Source: Pseudomonas orientalis (GTDB taxonomy: Bacteria; Pseudomonadota; Gammaproteobacteria; Pseudomonadales; Pseudomonadaceae). From it: a stretch of 64,000 nt of DNA. A model generated the notes under the pieces. That model saw nothing but the letters and a program-made list of their open reading frames with translations. It was not told the DNA's origin and did not search any database. Position numbers and translations under genes: made by a program. Below are positions 26,987 through 36,012 of this stretch, one piece after another (the first letter of the stretch is position 1; every line of letters begins with the position of its first letter). The stretch is taken from NCBI RefSeq assembly GCF_002934065.1, contig NZ_CP018049.1:5888501-5952500 (forward strand), given 5' to 3'.

Positions 26987-27004
26987 TATAAGTAAAGACT
27001 TATA
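26987..27004. promoter_or_regulatory. Candidate PycR binding site between divergent pycA and pycR
   Basis: TATAAGT-AAAG-ACTTATA is a perfect 7-bp inverted repeat in the 193-bp divergent promoter region, 36 bp before the pycR start. Its size and symmetry suit a LysR-type site. A second palindrome, CAATAATTATTG, lies at 26968-26979. Binding is inferred. Confidence 0.45.
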
Positions 27005-27039
27005 GTTGGTGGGATGATCGCTGAGCGGGGAATTATTTA

Positions 27040-28014
27040 ATGCGTAAGTCATTGATGCGTATGACATTGCGTCAGTTGCAGATTTTCAATGAAGTGTGTG
27101 ATTTGCGTTCCTATAGCCGCGCAGCCGAGGAAATGTCTCTGACTCAACCGGCCGTCAGCCTGCAAATTCGCCAGCTCGAAGAGCTTATCGGCCAGCCGCT
27201 GTTCGACTATGTCGGCAAAAAGCTCTACATGACCGAGGCCGCCGAAGCGCTGCAACGGGCCAGCCGGGATATTTTCGGCCGCCTGGAAAACCTCGATATG
27301 CAGCTCTCGGACATGCAGGGCTCACTGCAGGGCCAATTGAAGCTGGCGGTGGAGTCCAGCGCCAAATACTTCGTGCCGCACCTGTTCGCCGCCTTCAAGC
27401 GCCAGCACCCGGAGGTGCAATTGCACCTGACCGTGGTCAATCGCGCCCAGGTGATCCGCCGGCTCTCGGACAACCGCGACGACCTGGTGATCATGTCCAT
27501 GGTGCCCCAGGACATGGGGCTGGAATTCCTGCCGTTCCTGAATAATCCGATCGTCGCCGTGGCGCTGCCGGATCATCCGTTGAGCCTGAAAGGGCCGCTG
27601 CGCCTGCAGGACCTGGAACCCTACACCCTGCTCATCCGTGAACCGGGTTCCGGCACACGACTGGCGTGCGAAGAGTACTTCAAGGAAAAACGCGTGCACT
27701 TCACCCAGACCGTGGAAGTGGCCTCGGCCGAGGCGCAGCGTGAGTGCGTGGTCGCCGGTTTAGGCGTGGCCCTGCTGACGCGCCACGCCTTGAACCTGGA
27801 ACTGGCCACCGGCGGGCTCAAGGAGCTGGCGGTGGACGAACTGCCGCTGTACCGCAGTTGGTGCCTGGTGCAAGCCAAAGCCAAGCGGCTGTCACCGGTG
27901 GCCCATGCGTTCCTGGGCTTTATCCGCAGCGAACGGGTACAGATCAGCGCCCTGGCTGAGCGCTTCGCTGGGCAGCCAAGGGCGCCTGCCAATGCAGTTC
28001 CGGGTAGTCACTGA
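27040..28014 (+). CDS. pycR: LysR-family regulator of pyruvate carboxylase
   Basis: The 324-residue LysR protein has the HTH in residues 10-65 (MTLRQLQIFNEVCDLRSYSRAAEEMSLTQPAVSLQIRQLE), of the CbbR-like subgroup, and a typical ligand-binding domain. GGGG nine bases upstream supports 27040; 27055 is an alternative. It diverges from pycA, the position of PycR in P. aeruginosa. Its C-terminus overlaps the small PA3496-like gene on the opposite strand by 71 bp. Confidence 0.88.
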   Translation: MRKSLMRMTLRQLQIFNEVCDLRSYSRAAEEMSLTQPAVSLQIRQLEELIGQPLFDYVGKKLYMTEAAEALQRASRDIFGRLENLDMQLSDMQGSLQGQLKLAVESSAKYFVPHLFAAFKRQHPEVQLHLTVVNRAQVIRRLSDNRDDLVIMSMVPQDMGLEFLPFLNNPIVAVALPDHPLSLKGPLRLQDLEPYTLLIREPGSGTRLACEEYFKEKRVHFTQTVEVASAEAQRECVVAGLGVALLTRHALNLELATGGLKELAVDELPLYRSWCLVQAKAKRLSPVAHAFLGFIRSERVQISALAERFAGQPRAPANAVPGSH

Positions 28015-28141
28015 TGCTCTGCAGCAGCTGGCGCTGGTCACAGCGGTCTTCGATTGCGCGACGGAACGCCATGCGGCGCTGGTCTTCCTGCTGACGACGG
28101 GTCTTGACGGTGCTGTTGCTGTCTTCGTAGGTCCGGGCCAT
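27944..28141 (-). CDS. PA3496-like small protein, 65 aa
   Basis: This short, highly charged protein (MARTYEDSNSTVKTRRQQED, then RRMAFRRAIEDRCDQRQLLQS and DYPELHW) fits the PA3496 family of Pseudomonas small proteins, described as putative envelope-integrity proteins. GGGAGA sits before the ATG at 28141. Its last third is antisense to the end of pycR, a 71-bp convergent overlap. The family match is from memory; function is unknown. Longer upstream in-frame starts would run through unconserved sequence. Confidence 0.7.
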   Translation of the reverse strand: MARTYEDSNSTVKTRRQQEDQRRMAFRRAIEDRCDQRQLLQSISDYPELHWQAPLAAQRSAQPGR

Positions 28142-28243
28142 TTTGGAGTCTCCCAATGCGAGTGCGGGGAGTACAGGATGGGCACGGGGGATGACACGAC
28201 GATGACAACCCGGTGAAGATTCTGGACACACAACGGATGCAAA

Positions 28244-28333
28244 TGTGGGAGGGGGCTTGCCCCCGATGGCGGTGCGTCAGTCAATGAATCGGGTGACTGA
28301 CACTGCGCTATCGGGGGCAAGCCCCCTCCCACA
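28244..28333. repeat. REPIN (paired inverted REP palindromes)
   Basis: Two REP cores, TGTGGGAGGGGGC-type, face each other about 45 bp apart and are joined by TGACTGAC-like spacer sequence. This is the standard REPIN layout of the P. fluorescens group and lies between the small gene and the RpiR gene. Confidence 0.9.
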
Positions 28334-28356
28334 TTTCGGCCGAGTATGGCCTTGAA

Positions 28357-29223
28357 TCAGTCGTCGAGGGCTTTGACCGACTTGGGCGACAACCTCAGGC
28401 TGCGCAAACTGCGCTTCACGCTCTTGAGGTGGTTGACCAGGCTTGGCCCGCGGGCCATGGCAACCCCCATCGCCAAAACGTCGATCACCACCAGGTGAGC
28501 AATGCGCGAGGTCAGCGGCGTGTAGATCTCGGTGTCTTCATGCACGTCGATCGCCAGGTTCACCGTGGACAGCTCCGCCAATGGCGTCTGGCTCGGGCAC
28601 AGGGTAATCAGCGAAGCGCCGCTTTCACGCACCAGGTTGGCGGTGATGAGCAGGTCTTTGGAGCGACCGGACTGGGAAATACAGATGGCCACGTCGGTGG
28701 GCTTCAAGGTCACCGCCGACATTGCCTGCATGTGCGGGTCGCTGTAGGCCGCCGCCGTGAGCAGCAGGCGGAAGAATTTGTGCTGGGCGTCGGCTGCCAC
28801 CGCACCGGAGGCACCAAAGCCATAGAACTCCACGCGCTGGGCCTGGGACATGGCGGTCACGGCCTTTTGCAGCGCTACCGGGTCGAGCTTCTCGCGCACT
28901 TCCATCAGCGTATGCAACGTGGTGTCGAAGATTTTCAGGCTGTAGTCGGCGACGGAGTCGTCTTCATGGATCGCAAACTGGCCGAAGCTCGCCCCGGCGG
29001 CCAGGCTTTGCGCCAACTTGAGTTTCAAGTCTTGGAACCCGGAGCAACCGATGGCGCGGCAGAAGCGCACGATGGTCGGCTCGCTGATGCCCACGCTGTG
29101 GGCCAGGTCAGCCATGGAACTGTGCATCACGGCCGCAGGGTCAAGCAGCACGTGATCGGCAACCTTGAGTTCCGATTTGCGTAACAGGTGGCGCGACTGG
29201 GCGATATGTTGCAACAGGTTCAA
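28357..29223 (-). CDS. RpiR-family regulator related to HexR
   Basis: The 288-residue protein has an N-terminal HTH (MADLAHSVGISEPTIVRFCRAIGCSGFQDLKLKLAQ, about residues 38-75) and a C-terminal SIS sugar-phosphate domain (VEFYGFGASGAVAADAQHKFFR, then ICISQSGRSKDLLITANLVRESGASLITL). It closely resembles HexR, which senses the glucose-catabolism intermediate KDPG. A perfect HexR-type palindrome lies 45 bp upstream, implying autoregulation. In P. aeruginosa the equivalent gene neighbours a zwf paralog; none is present here, so its target is unclear. Confidence 0.88.
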   Translation of the reverse strand: MNLLQHIAQSRHLLRKSELKVADHVLLDPAAVMHSSMADLAHSVGISEPTIVRFCRAIGCSGFQDLKLKLAQSLAAGASFGQFAIHEDDSVADYSLKIFDTTLHTLMEVREKLDPVALQKAVTAMSQAQRVEFYGFGASGAVAADAQHKFFRLLLTAAAYSDPHMQAMSAVTLKPTDVAICISQSGRSKDLLITANLVRESGASLITLCPSQTPLAELSTVNLAIDVHEDTEIYTPLTSRIAHLVVIDVLAMGVAMARGPSLVNHLKSVKRSLRSLRLSPKSVKALDD

Positions 29224-29267
29224 AGGGCAGGACTCTTGTTATTGGCAGACGCCAGGGATGTAGCAAG

Positions 29268-29286
29268 CTTGTAGTTATACTACAAG
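29268..29286. promoter_or_regulatory. HexR-type operator upstream of the RpiR gene
   Basis: CTTGTAGTTATACTACAAG is a perfect 8-bp inverted repeat around TAT. It contains TGTAGTTATACTACA, which fits the known HexR consensus TGTARTTWWAYTACA. It is centred 54 bp upstream of the gene start, well placed for autoregulation. Confidence 0.75.
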
Positions 29287-29385
29287 AATTGCCGTTTTGC
29301 CCGCCTGATGCAGCACTAAATCGCCCCCTCCCCCACTGAAATTAAGGGTGGAGGCTTTGTAGCCACAGGGGCGACACCCGAGTCT

Positions 29386-32259
29386 CTAAGGAAATTCCGG
29401 ATTTTTCCGTAACAAATCTGCGAGCCCCTCGGCGTGCATCGGGCGGCTGATCAGATAGCCCTGCACCTCGTCGCAGCCCTCGCTTCGCAGGAAATCCAGT
29501 TGCTGCTGATCTTCCACGCCTTCGGCCACCACTTTGAGCGCCAACCCGTGGGCCATGGCAATGATCGCCCGGGTAATCGCGGCATCCTCACGGCCCTGGC
29601 CAAGCCCCCGGATAAAGGTCTGGTCGATTTTTACGTAGTCCACCGGAATGCGCTTGAGGTAGCTGAGGGAAGAATAGCCGGTGCCAAAATCGTCGATGGC
29701 CAGCTTCACGCCCAGCTCACGCAACTGCCGGAAGGTCGTGATGATGTGCTCGACACTGTCGAGCAGCTGACTTTCGGTCAGTTCCAACTCGAGGTATTGC
29801 GGGTCCAGCCCGGTCTCTTCCAGCACCTGGCGCACCAGGCTGACCAGCTTGCCCTGGCGCAACTGATGCACCGAGAGGTTCACCGACACGCGCATCGGCG
29901 CCAACCCCTGACGCTGCCACTCACAGGCCTGCCAGCAGGCCTTGCGCAACACCGCCTCGCCCAACGGCACGATCAGGCCGGTTTCTTCGGCCAGACCGAT
30001 AAAGTCCCCCGGCGGCACCAGGCCCCATTGCGGATGTTCCCAGCGCACCAGGGCCTCCACCGCATTGAGCTTGCCGGTGGCCAGGCACAGTTTGGGTTGG
30101 TAGAACACCGTGAGCTGGCCTTCGTCGATGGCCTTGCGCAGATGGTTTTCCAGCTGCAGGCGCTCCAGGGTGCTGGCTTGCAGGCTGTCGGTGTAGAACT
30201 GGAAATTATTCCCGCCCAGGTGCTTGGCGTGCTGCATCGCCATATTCGATTGGCTGACCAGCGCAGAAATTTCCCGCGCATTATCCGGCAGCAGGCTGAC
30301 GCCCATGGAGGCGCTGACCACCAGCTCATGGCCCTCCACCGTCACCGGCACGCGCAGCTTTGCCAAGAGCCGGGTCGCCACGCGCGCCAGGCTCGACAAG
30401 TTGCCATAGGCATCGAACAGCACCGCGAATTCGTCACCGGACAGGCGGGCAATGGTGTCGGCTTCCGGCAGTGCGTTGATCAGCCGCCGTGCCATCTTCT
30501 GCAATAGCTGGTCGGCCACTTCATGGCCCAGGCTGTCATTGAGCAGCTTGAAACGGTCGAGGTTGATGTGCAGCAGCGCCAGGCTGCGCCCACCCTGACG
30601 CACGCGCTGATGCGCTTCGCGCAGCCGTTCGCGAAACAGCGAACGATTGGCCAGGCCCGTCAGCTCATCGTAATGAGTGAGGTAGCGCATGCGCTCCTCG
30701 GACTCGCGCCGCGCGGACAGATCGGCGAAAAAACCGACGATATGACTGACATTGCCGCGAGCATCGCGCACCACGCTCAGGTGCAGCCACTGCGGGTACA
30801 GCTCGCCGTTCTTGCGCGTCTCCACCAGCTCGCCCTGCCAGGTGCCGTGGCTGAGCAATGCTTGGCGAATCACCGGGAAGTGCCGCCGGGCATCGCGACT
30901 GCAGGGTAACTCCACGACATTGCGCCCGAGCATGTCGTCGATGTCAAAACCGGTGACGCGGCTGAACGCCTGGTTGACCGCGATCAGCACGTAGTTGGGG
31001 TCGAGAATCACGATGCCTTCGCTGGCCGCCTCGAACACCGTCGAGGCAAGCCGTTGCTGTTCTTCCAGGGCCTTGCCGGCACTGATGTCGCGCCGCGTAC
31101 CGAGCATGCGGATCACCCGCCCACCAGGCGAACGCTCTACCGCACGCCCACGGTCCTCGATCCACACCCAATGCCCGTCGCCATGGCGTATCCGGTATTC
31201 GACCTGATAATCCTCGCTGCGGCCCTTGAGGTGCTCCACCAACGCGTGCTTGAGCAGCGGCAGGTCGTCGGGGTGCAGGCGCGGTTTGAGATGACTGAGC
31301 ATCGCGGTGACGTACTCGGGTTCCAGGCCGAACAGCTCCTTGAGGTGGGTGTGGTGCACCTCATCGGTTTGCAGATTCCAGTCCCACAGGCCCAGCTCAC
31401 TGGCTTGCAGCGCCATGGCCAGGCGCGCCTCGCTTTTGTTCAGGGCGAGGCTGGCGGCGTCCAGCTCCTGGCCGCGCAGGGCCATACGGTCTTGCAGGCC
31501 GGCCTGGGCGTCACGCAAGTCCTGTTCGACCTGGCGACGCTGCTCGACTTCGCGCATCAGCGCCTGGTTCAACTGCTCGCTGCGGCGCCGGGCCTGCTGC
31601 AAATGCTCGATCAAGGCCTGGTTCTGGAAACGTCGCAACAGCCCGCGCTGGATCAGGCGGTTGACCTGCCACGCCACCACGCTCAACGACGCCAGCAGGA
31701 TCACACCGAGCACGCCCCAGCCCTGTTGCTGCGAGGTGCCGTCCCAGAACAGATACACGATGACCGGCAACAGACACGGCAAGGCGAAAGACACAAAGGC
31801 CCAGAGGCTGACGGCATACGCCACGCTGGCCGACAACGTCGCCGCGCCGATCAGGCCGAACACCCAGGCCTGTTGCATGAAGCTGTCGGTGGGCACCAGG
31901 GCGATGGCGGCGATCGACAGGGTCAGGCCGCTGACCGCCGAGCCGAGCATGAACATCCGGCGCCAGACCGGCTGGGCCTGGCGGCTGGGCATGGCCGACT
32001 CAAAGGCCGCCACCTGGATGACCCGCATCGCCACCAGCGCCAGCAGCCAGACCAGCCAGGCGCTGTCGAGCAGGTATTGCGCGGGGTCCCACAACAGCCA
32101 GGCGCAGACCAAACCATTGACCAGCATCAGCAGGGTTGGCACCAACGAGCCCTGATACAACAGGCGTGTCCGCTCCACCGCCATCTGGGTGGCGTAATGT
32201 TTGCGGATAACCTGCGCAGGCGCCGCCGAAGGGCCGAACAGGTCAGTGTCAAAGGTCAT
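29386..32259 (-). CDS. Membrane protein with PAS, GGDEF-like and EAL domains
   Basis: A 957-residue c-di-GMP protein. The N-terminal 200 residues hold about six hydrophobic segments, then a coiled coil (QQARRRSEQLNQALMREVEQRR), two PAS/PAC regions (about 295-550), a GGDEF domain with the altered motif RLSGDEFAVLF, and an EAL domain with intact EALVRW, ELTES and DDFGTGYSSLSYL. The EAL domain should be an active phosphodiesterase; cyclase activity is less certain. The start at 32259 (MTFDTDLFG) is preferred to one 17 codons upstream, but no ribosome-binding site decides it. Position before uvrD agrees with P. aeruginosa. Confidence 0.88.
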   Translation of the reverse strand: MTFDTDLFGPSAAPAQVIRKHYATQMAVERTRLLYQGSLVPTLLMLVNGLVCAWLLWDPAQYLLDSAWLVWLLALVAMRVIQVAAFESAMPSRQAQPVWRRMFMLGSAVSGLTLSIAAIALVPTDSFMQQAWVFGLIGAATLSASVAYAVSLWAFVSFALPCLLPVIVYLFWDGTSQQQGWGVLGVILLASLSVVAWQVNRLIQRGLLRRFQNQALIEHLQQARRRSEQLNQALMREVEQRRQVEQDLRDAQAGLQDRMALRGQELDAASLALNKSEARLAMALQASELGLWDWNLQTDEVHHTHLKELFGLEPEYVTAMLSHLKPRLHPDDLPLLKHALVEHLKGRSEDYQVEYRIRHGDGHWVWIEDRGRAVERSPGGRVIRMLGTRRDISAGKALEEQQRLASTVFEAASEGIVILDPNYVLIAVNQAFSRVTGFDIDDMLGRNVVELPCSRDARRHFPVIRQALLSHGTWQGELVETRKNGELYPQWLHLSVVRDARGNVSHIVGFFADLSARRESEERMRYLTHYDELTGLANRSLFRERLREAHQRVRQGGRSLALLHINLDRFKLLNDSLGHEVADQLLQKMARRLINALPEADTIARLSGDEFAVLFDAYGNLSSLARVATRLLAKLRVPVTVEGHELVVSASMGVSLLPDNAREISALVSQSNMAMQHAKHLGGNNFQFYTDSLQASTLERLQLENHLRKAIDEGQLTVFYQPKLCLATGKLNAVEALVRWEHPQWGLVPPGDFIGLAEETGLIVPLGEAVLRKACWQACEWQRQGLAPMRVSVNLSVHQLRQGKLVSLVRQVLEETGLDPQYLELELTESQLLDSVEHIITTFRQLRELGVKLAIDDFGTGYSSLSYLKRIPVDYVKIDQTFIRGLGQGREDAAITRAIIAMAHGLALKVVAEGVEDQQQLDFLRSEGCDEVQGYLISRPMHAEGLADLLRKNPEFP

Positions 32260-32523
32260 AGGCAGTGTTCTTATAATGGCCCGAAACGTCGACGGAGCAT
32301 ACACAAGCAAACGCTCGGACCAAACTGCTCCAGATCATAAAAAGCGCCCGGCTGTTGGGCGCAAAGCGTTGTTCCAGACAGCTTGAACGAGACGCCACGC
32401 GGGCTGTGGCGCATGACCGACCGGTCATCCGCGCCCCGCAGAATGTTGGCCCGCAGGCGGTTTTCCGTCGGGCGCCTGGCATTGGGGTTTGCCCGTCTTC
32501 CCCCGGCACCCTAGAATGCGCCG

Positions 32524-34707
32524 ATGCGCGATGATCTCTCCCTTCTGCTGAACTCCCTCAACGATGCCCAACGCCAGGCCGTAGCGGCCCCCGTTGGCCG
32601 TCAGTTGGTCCTGGCCGGTGCCGGCTCCGGTAAAACCCGAGTGCTGGTGCACCGTATCGCCTGGTTGATCCAGGTCGAGAACGCGTCGCCCCATTCCATC
32701 CTGTCGGTGACGTTCACCAACAAGGCTGCCGCCGAGATGCGCCATCGCATCGAGCAACTGATGGGCATCAGCCCGGCCGGCATGTGGGTGGGCACCTTCC
32801 ACGGCCTGGCACACCGCCTGTTGCGGGCGCATTGGCAGGAAGCGGGGCTGGCCCAGACATTCCAGATCCTCGACAGCGACGATCAGCAACGTCTGGTCAA
32901 GCGCGTGATCCGCGAGCTGGGCCTCGACGAGCAACGCTGGCCGGCGCGCCAGGCCCAGTGGTTTATCAACGGCCAGAAAGACGAAGGCCTGCGTCCGCAG
33001 CATATCCAGGCCAGCGGCGATCTGTTCCTGGCCACCATGCGCAGCATCTATGAAGCCTACGAGGCGGCCTGCGCACGCGCCGGCGTGATCGACTTCTCCG
33101 AACTGCTGTTGCGTGCCCTCGACCTGTGGCGCGACAACCCCGGCTTGCTGGCCCATTACCAGAAGCGTTTCCGGCACGTTCTGGTGGACGAGTTCCAGGA
33201 CACCAACGCCGTGCAGTACGCCTGGTTGCGCCTGCTGGCCAAGGGTGGCGACAGCCTGATGGTGGTCGGTGACGACGACCAGTCGATCTACGGCTGGCGC
33301 GGCGCGAAAATCGAGAACATCTATCAGTACTCCGAGGACTTCCCGGACGCGGTGACCATCCGCCTTGAGCAGAACTACCGCTCCACCGCCGGGATTCTCA
33401 AGGCCGCCAACGCCTTGATCGCCAACAACACCGGGCGCCTGGGCAAAGAGCTGTGGACCGACGGCGGCGAAGGCGAAGCGATCAACCTGTACGCCGCCTT
33501 CAACGAACACGATGAAGCGCGCTACGTGGTGGAAACCATCGAAGGTGCGTTGAAAACCGGCCTTTCGCGCAGCGATATCGCCATTCTTTACCGCTCCAAC
33601 GCCCAATCGCGGGTATTGGAAGAAGCTTTGTTGCGCGAGCGCATCCCGTATCGCATCTACGGTGGCCAGCGCTTCTTCGAGCGTGCGGAAATCAAGAACG
33701 CCATGGCCTACCTGCGCTTGCTGGAAGGTCGGGGCAACGACGCGGCGCTGGAGCGGGTAATCAATATCCCGGCCCGTGGCATCGGCGAAAAAACCGTCGA
33801 GGCCATTCGCGAGCACGCCCGCCATGCCGATGTGTCGATGTGGGAGGCCATGCGCCTGCTCATCGCCAATAAAGGCCTGACGGGCCGCGCAGCCGGCGCC
33901 TTGGGTGTGTTTGTCGAGCTGATCGAGAACCTTGGGGCCAAATGCGCGGAAATGCCCCTGCATCTGATGACCCAGACCGTGATCGAACAATCCGGGCTGA
34001 TCGCCTACCACGAGGCTGAAAAAGGCGAAAAAGGCCAGGCCCGGGTAGAAAACCTTGAGGAATTGGTGAGCGCCGCCCGCGCATTCGAAAACGCCGAGAA
34101 CGAAGAGGACCTTACGCCACTCGCCGCCTTCCTTGGCCATGCTTCGCTGGAGGCGGGGGACGCCCAGGCTGACGAACATGAAGACAGCATTCAGCTGATG
34201 ACCCTGCACAGTGCCAAGGGCCTGGAATTTCCGTATGTGTTCCTGGTGGGCATGGAAGAAGGACTGTTCCCGCACAAGATGAGCCTGGAAGAGCCGGGCC
34301 GTCTTGAAGAGGAACGTCGCCTGGCTTACGTGGGCATTACCCGGGCCATGCAGAACCTGGTGATGACCTACGCCGAAACCCGACGCCTGTACGGCAGCGA
34401 GACCTACAACAAGGTGTCGCGCTTCGTACGTGAAGTGCCGAAGGGACTGATCCAGGAAGTGCGCCTGTCCAACAGCGTCAGCCGCCCGTTCGGCGGCGGC
34501 CAGCAGCAGAACTCCAGCACCATGTTTGCCGGTTCCGAGATTCCGGAAACACCGTTCAGCCTGGGCCAGCAGGTCAGGCACGCGATTTTCGGCGAAGGCG
34601 TGATCCTCAACTTCGAAGGCGCCGGCGCCCAGGCACGGGTGCAGGTGAATTTCGCCGAGGGCAGCAAGTGGCTGATGATGGGCTACGCCAAACTTGAGGC
34701 TGTCTGA
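32524..34707 (+). CDS. uvrD: DNA helicase II (UvrD)
   Basis: UvrD unwinds DNA 3'-5' in mismatch and nucleotide-excision repair. The 727-residue SF1 helicase has Walker A as GAGSGKTRV near residues 36-44, motif II VDEFQDTNAVQY, motif III DDDQSIYGWRGA, motif V TLHSAKGLEFPYVF and motif VI VGITRAMQNL. The C-terminal tail carries the UvrD-type QVRHAIFGEGVILNFEG segment. Length and motifs are normal. It begins MRDDLSLLLNSLNDAQRQAV. Confidence 0.97.
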   Translation: MRDDLSLLLNSLNDAQRQAVAAPVGRQLVLAGAGSGKTRVLVHRIAWLIQVENASPHSILSVTFTNKAAAEMRHRIEQLMGISPAGMWVGTFHGLAHRLLRAHWQEAGLAQTFQILDSDDQQRLVKRVIRELGLDEQRWPARQAQWFINGQKDEGLRPQHIQASGDLFLATMRSIYEAYEAACARAGVIDFSELLLRALDLWRDNPGLLAHYQKRFRHVLVDEFQDTNAVQYAWLRLLAKGGDSLMVVGDDDQSIYGWRGAKIENIYQYSEDFPDAVTIRLEQNYRSTAGILKAANALIANNTGRLGKELWTDGGEGEAINLYAAFNEHDEARYVVETIEGALKTGLSRSDIAILYRSNAQSRVLEEALLRERIPYRIYGGQRFFERAEIKNAMAYLRLLEGRGNDAALERVINIPARGIGEKTVEAIREHARHADVSMWEAMRLLIANKGLTGRAAGALGVFVELIENLGAKCAEMPLHLMTQTVIEQSGLIAYHEAEKGEKGQARVENLEELVSAARAFENAENEEDLTPLAAFLGHASLEAGDAQADEHEDSIQLMTLHSAKGLEFPYVFLVGMEEGLFPHKMSLEEPGRLEEERRLAYVGITRAMQNLVMTYAETRRLYGSETYNKVSRFVREVPKGLIQEVRLSNSVSRPFGGGQQQNSSTMFAGSEIPETPFSLGQQVRHAIFGEGVILNFEGAGAQARVQVNFAEGSKWLMMGYAKLEAV

Positions 34708-34712
34708 AGTCT

Positions 34713-34825
34713 GATCGTTCCCACGCTCTGCGTGGGAATGCCGCCCGGGACGCTCCGCGTCCGCTCTCAAAGCAGTGACGCAGAGTGTCACGGGACGCGT
34801 TACCACGCGGAGCGTGGGAACGATC
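34713..34825. repeat. Intergenic inverted repeat of the CGTTCCCACGC-type
   Basis: GATCGTTCCCACGC at the left end is matched by the inverted GCGTGGGAACGATC at the right. Internal copies of TCCCACGC/GCGTGGGA and GACGCTCCGCGTCC form hairpins. I recall this element as recurrent in Pseudomonas intergenic regions. It fills most of the gap between uvrD and the Tim44-like gene. Confidence 0.75.
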
Positions 34826-35006
34826 TGTACATGAAGGTTTTTGGCCCACCCTTGTTTTTAATAAGGGCGGGCCAATATCTGTAATAACTCCTACAGACCA
34901 TTCCGAATCAGTCCTACGCAAAAGCCCGAAACATTATGTCGCTAGCCACTGTCACTACACCTGTGCAACATGGCGCGCGTGCAATCCACAAATGGGAATT
35001 CCCTTT

Positions 35007-35876
35007 ATGAAACGTTTTCTTAGCATCGCCATGGCGTTGTGCATCGGCTTGACGATGAGCCTCGACGCCAACGCCAAACGCTTCGGTGGCGGCAAAAGCA
35101 TGGGCTCGGCGCCGACCCACCAGACCAGCCAGATGGCTCCATCCGCCGGTGCCGGCGGTGCTGCGGCTACCGCAGGCGCAGCCGGTGCCGCTGGCGCCGC
35201 GGCCAAGGCCGGCGGTGCTTCGCGCTGGTTGGGCCCATTGGCCGGCATTGCCGCCGGTGGCCTGCTCGCGTCCATGTTCATGGGCGGCGGCTTCCAGGGC
35301 ATGCAGATCTTCGACATCCTGATCCTGGCGGTCATTGCCTTCGTGATCTTCCGCTTTATCGCCGCCCGTCGCCGCAAGCAGCAGGAGCACCTGGCCCCGG
35401 CCGGCGCGCCGATGCAGCGTGAAGTGTTCGAGCAAAAACCCGCCATGGGTTCGATCTTCGGCGGTTCGGCAGCCCCTGCGGCCGCCCGTCCGGTGATCAA
35501 CGCTCCGGCCTGGTTCAACGAAGAGCGTTTCATCGAAGCGGCCCGCAGCCACTTCCAGTCCCTGCAGCAGCACTGGGACGCCAACGAAATGGACAAGATC
35601 GCCGAGTTCGTGACCCCGCAACTGCTGGAGTTCCTCAAGCGCGAACGCGCCGACCTGGGTGACGGCTTCCAGTCGACCTATATCGACGACCTGCGCGTAC
35701 AGCTGGACGGTGTGGATGATCGCGCCGACAAGACCATCGCCACCCTGACCTTCAGCGGCGTGTCGAAGACCTCGCGTTTCGACCAGGGCGAAGTGTTCAG
35801 CGAAAGCTGGAACATGGAGCGTCCGCAGGGCGAAAACCAGCCATGGCTGGTCGCCGGTATCCGCCAGAACGGCTGA
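35007..35876 (+). CDS. Tim44-like domain membrane protein, 289 aa
   Basis: MKRFLSIAMALCIGLTMSLDANAK is a signal-peptide-like start. Next comes a Gly/Ala-rich segment (about residues 40-75), a short membrane stretch (FDILILAVIAFVIFRFIAARRRK near 100-122), and a C-terminal Tim44-like fold (WFNEERFIEAARSHFQSLQQHWDAN onward). The bacterial family is poorly characterised; a membrane-associated or maintenance role is plausible, but there is no defined function. GGGAA precedes the ATG at 35007. A terminator follows. Confidence 0.85.
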   Translation: MKRFLSIAMALCIGLTMSLDANAKRFGGGKSMGSAPTHQTSQMAPSAGAGGAAATAGAAGAAGAAAKAGGASRWLGPLAGIAAGGLLASMFMGGGFQGMQIFDILILAVIAFVIFRFIAARRRKQQEHLAPAGAPMQREVFEQKPAMGSIFGGSAAPAAARPVINAPAWFNEERFIEAARSHFQSLQQHWDANEMDKIAEFVTPQLLEFLKRERADLGDGFQSTYIDDLRVQLDGVDDRADKTIATLTFSGVSKTSRFDQGEVFSESWNMERPQGENQPWLVAGIRQNG

Positions 35877-35904
35877 TACCCGCACGCGTGAGCAACTGGT
35901 AACA

Positions 35905-35931
35905 AAAACCCCGGACCTGTTCCGGGGTTTT
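35905..35931 (+). terminator. Intrinsic terminator after the Tim44-like gene
   Basis: AAAACCCCGGA (35905-35915) pairs perfectly with TCCGGGGTTTT (35921-35931) around a short loop, giving a GC stem with a T-rich 3' side. Confidence 0.88.
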
Positions 35932-36012
35932 CTATTTCACGGTTGCACTTATAGCGAGCTACTGTATAAAACGCCCCTATAAAACGCGCCATCTAGCAAG
36001 AGGATCCCGGCC

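Noticed and set aside
32425..34806. Long open frame antisense to uvrD (793 codons)
   Set aside because: GC-rich codon use leaves opposite strands open; uvrD has all helicase motifs and the antisense frame has no recognisable family.
34785..35006. Upstream extension of the Tim44-like gene
   Set aside because: The extension runs through the intergenic inverted repeat; the signal-peptide start at 35007 with a ribosome-binding site is preferred.
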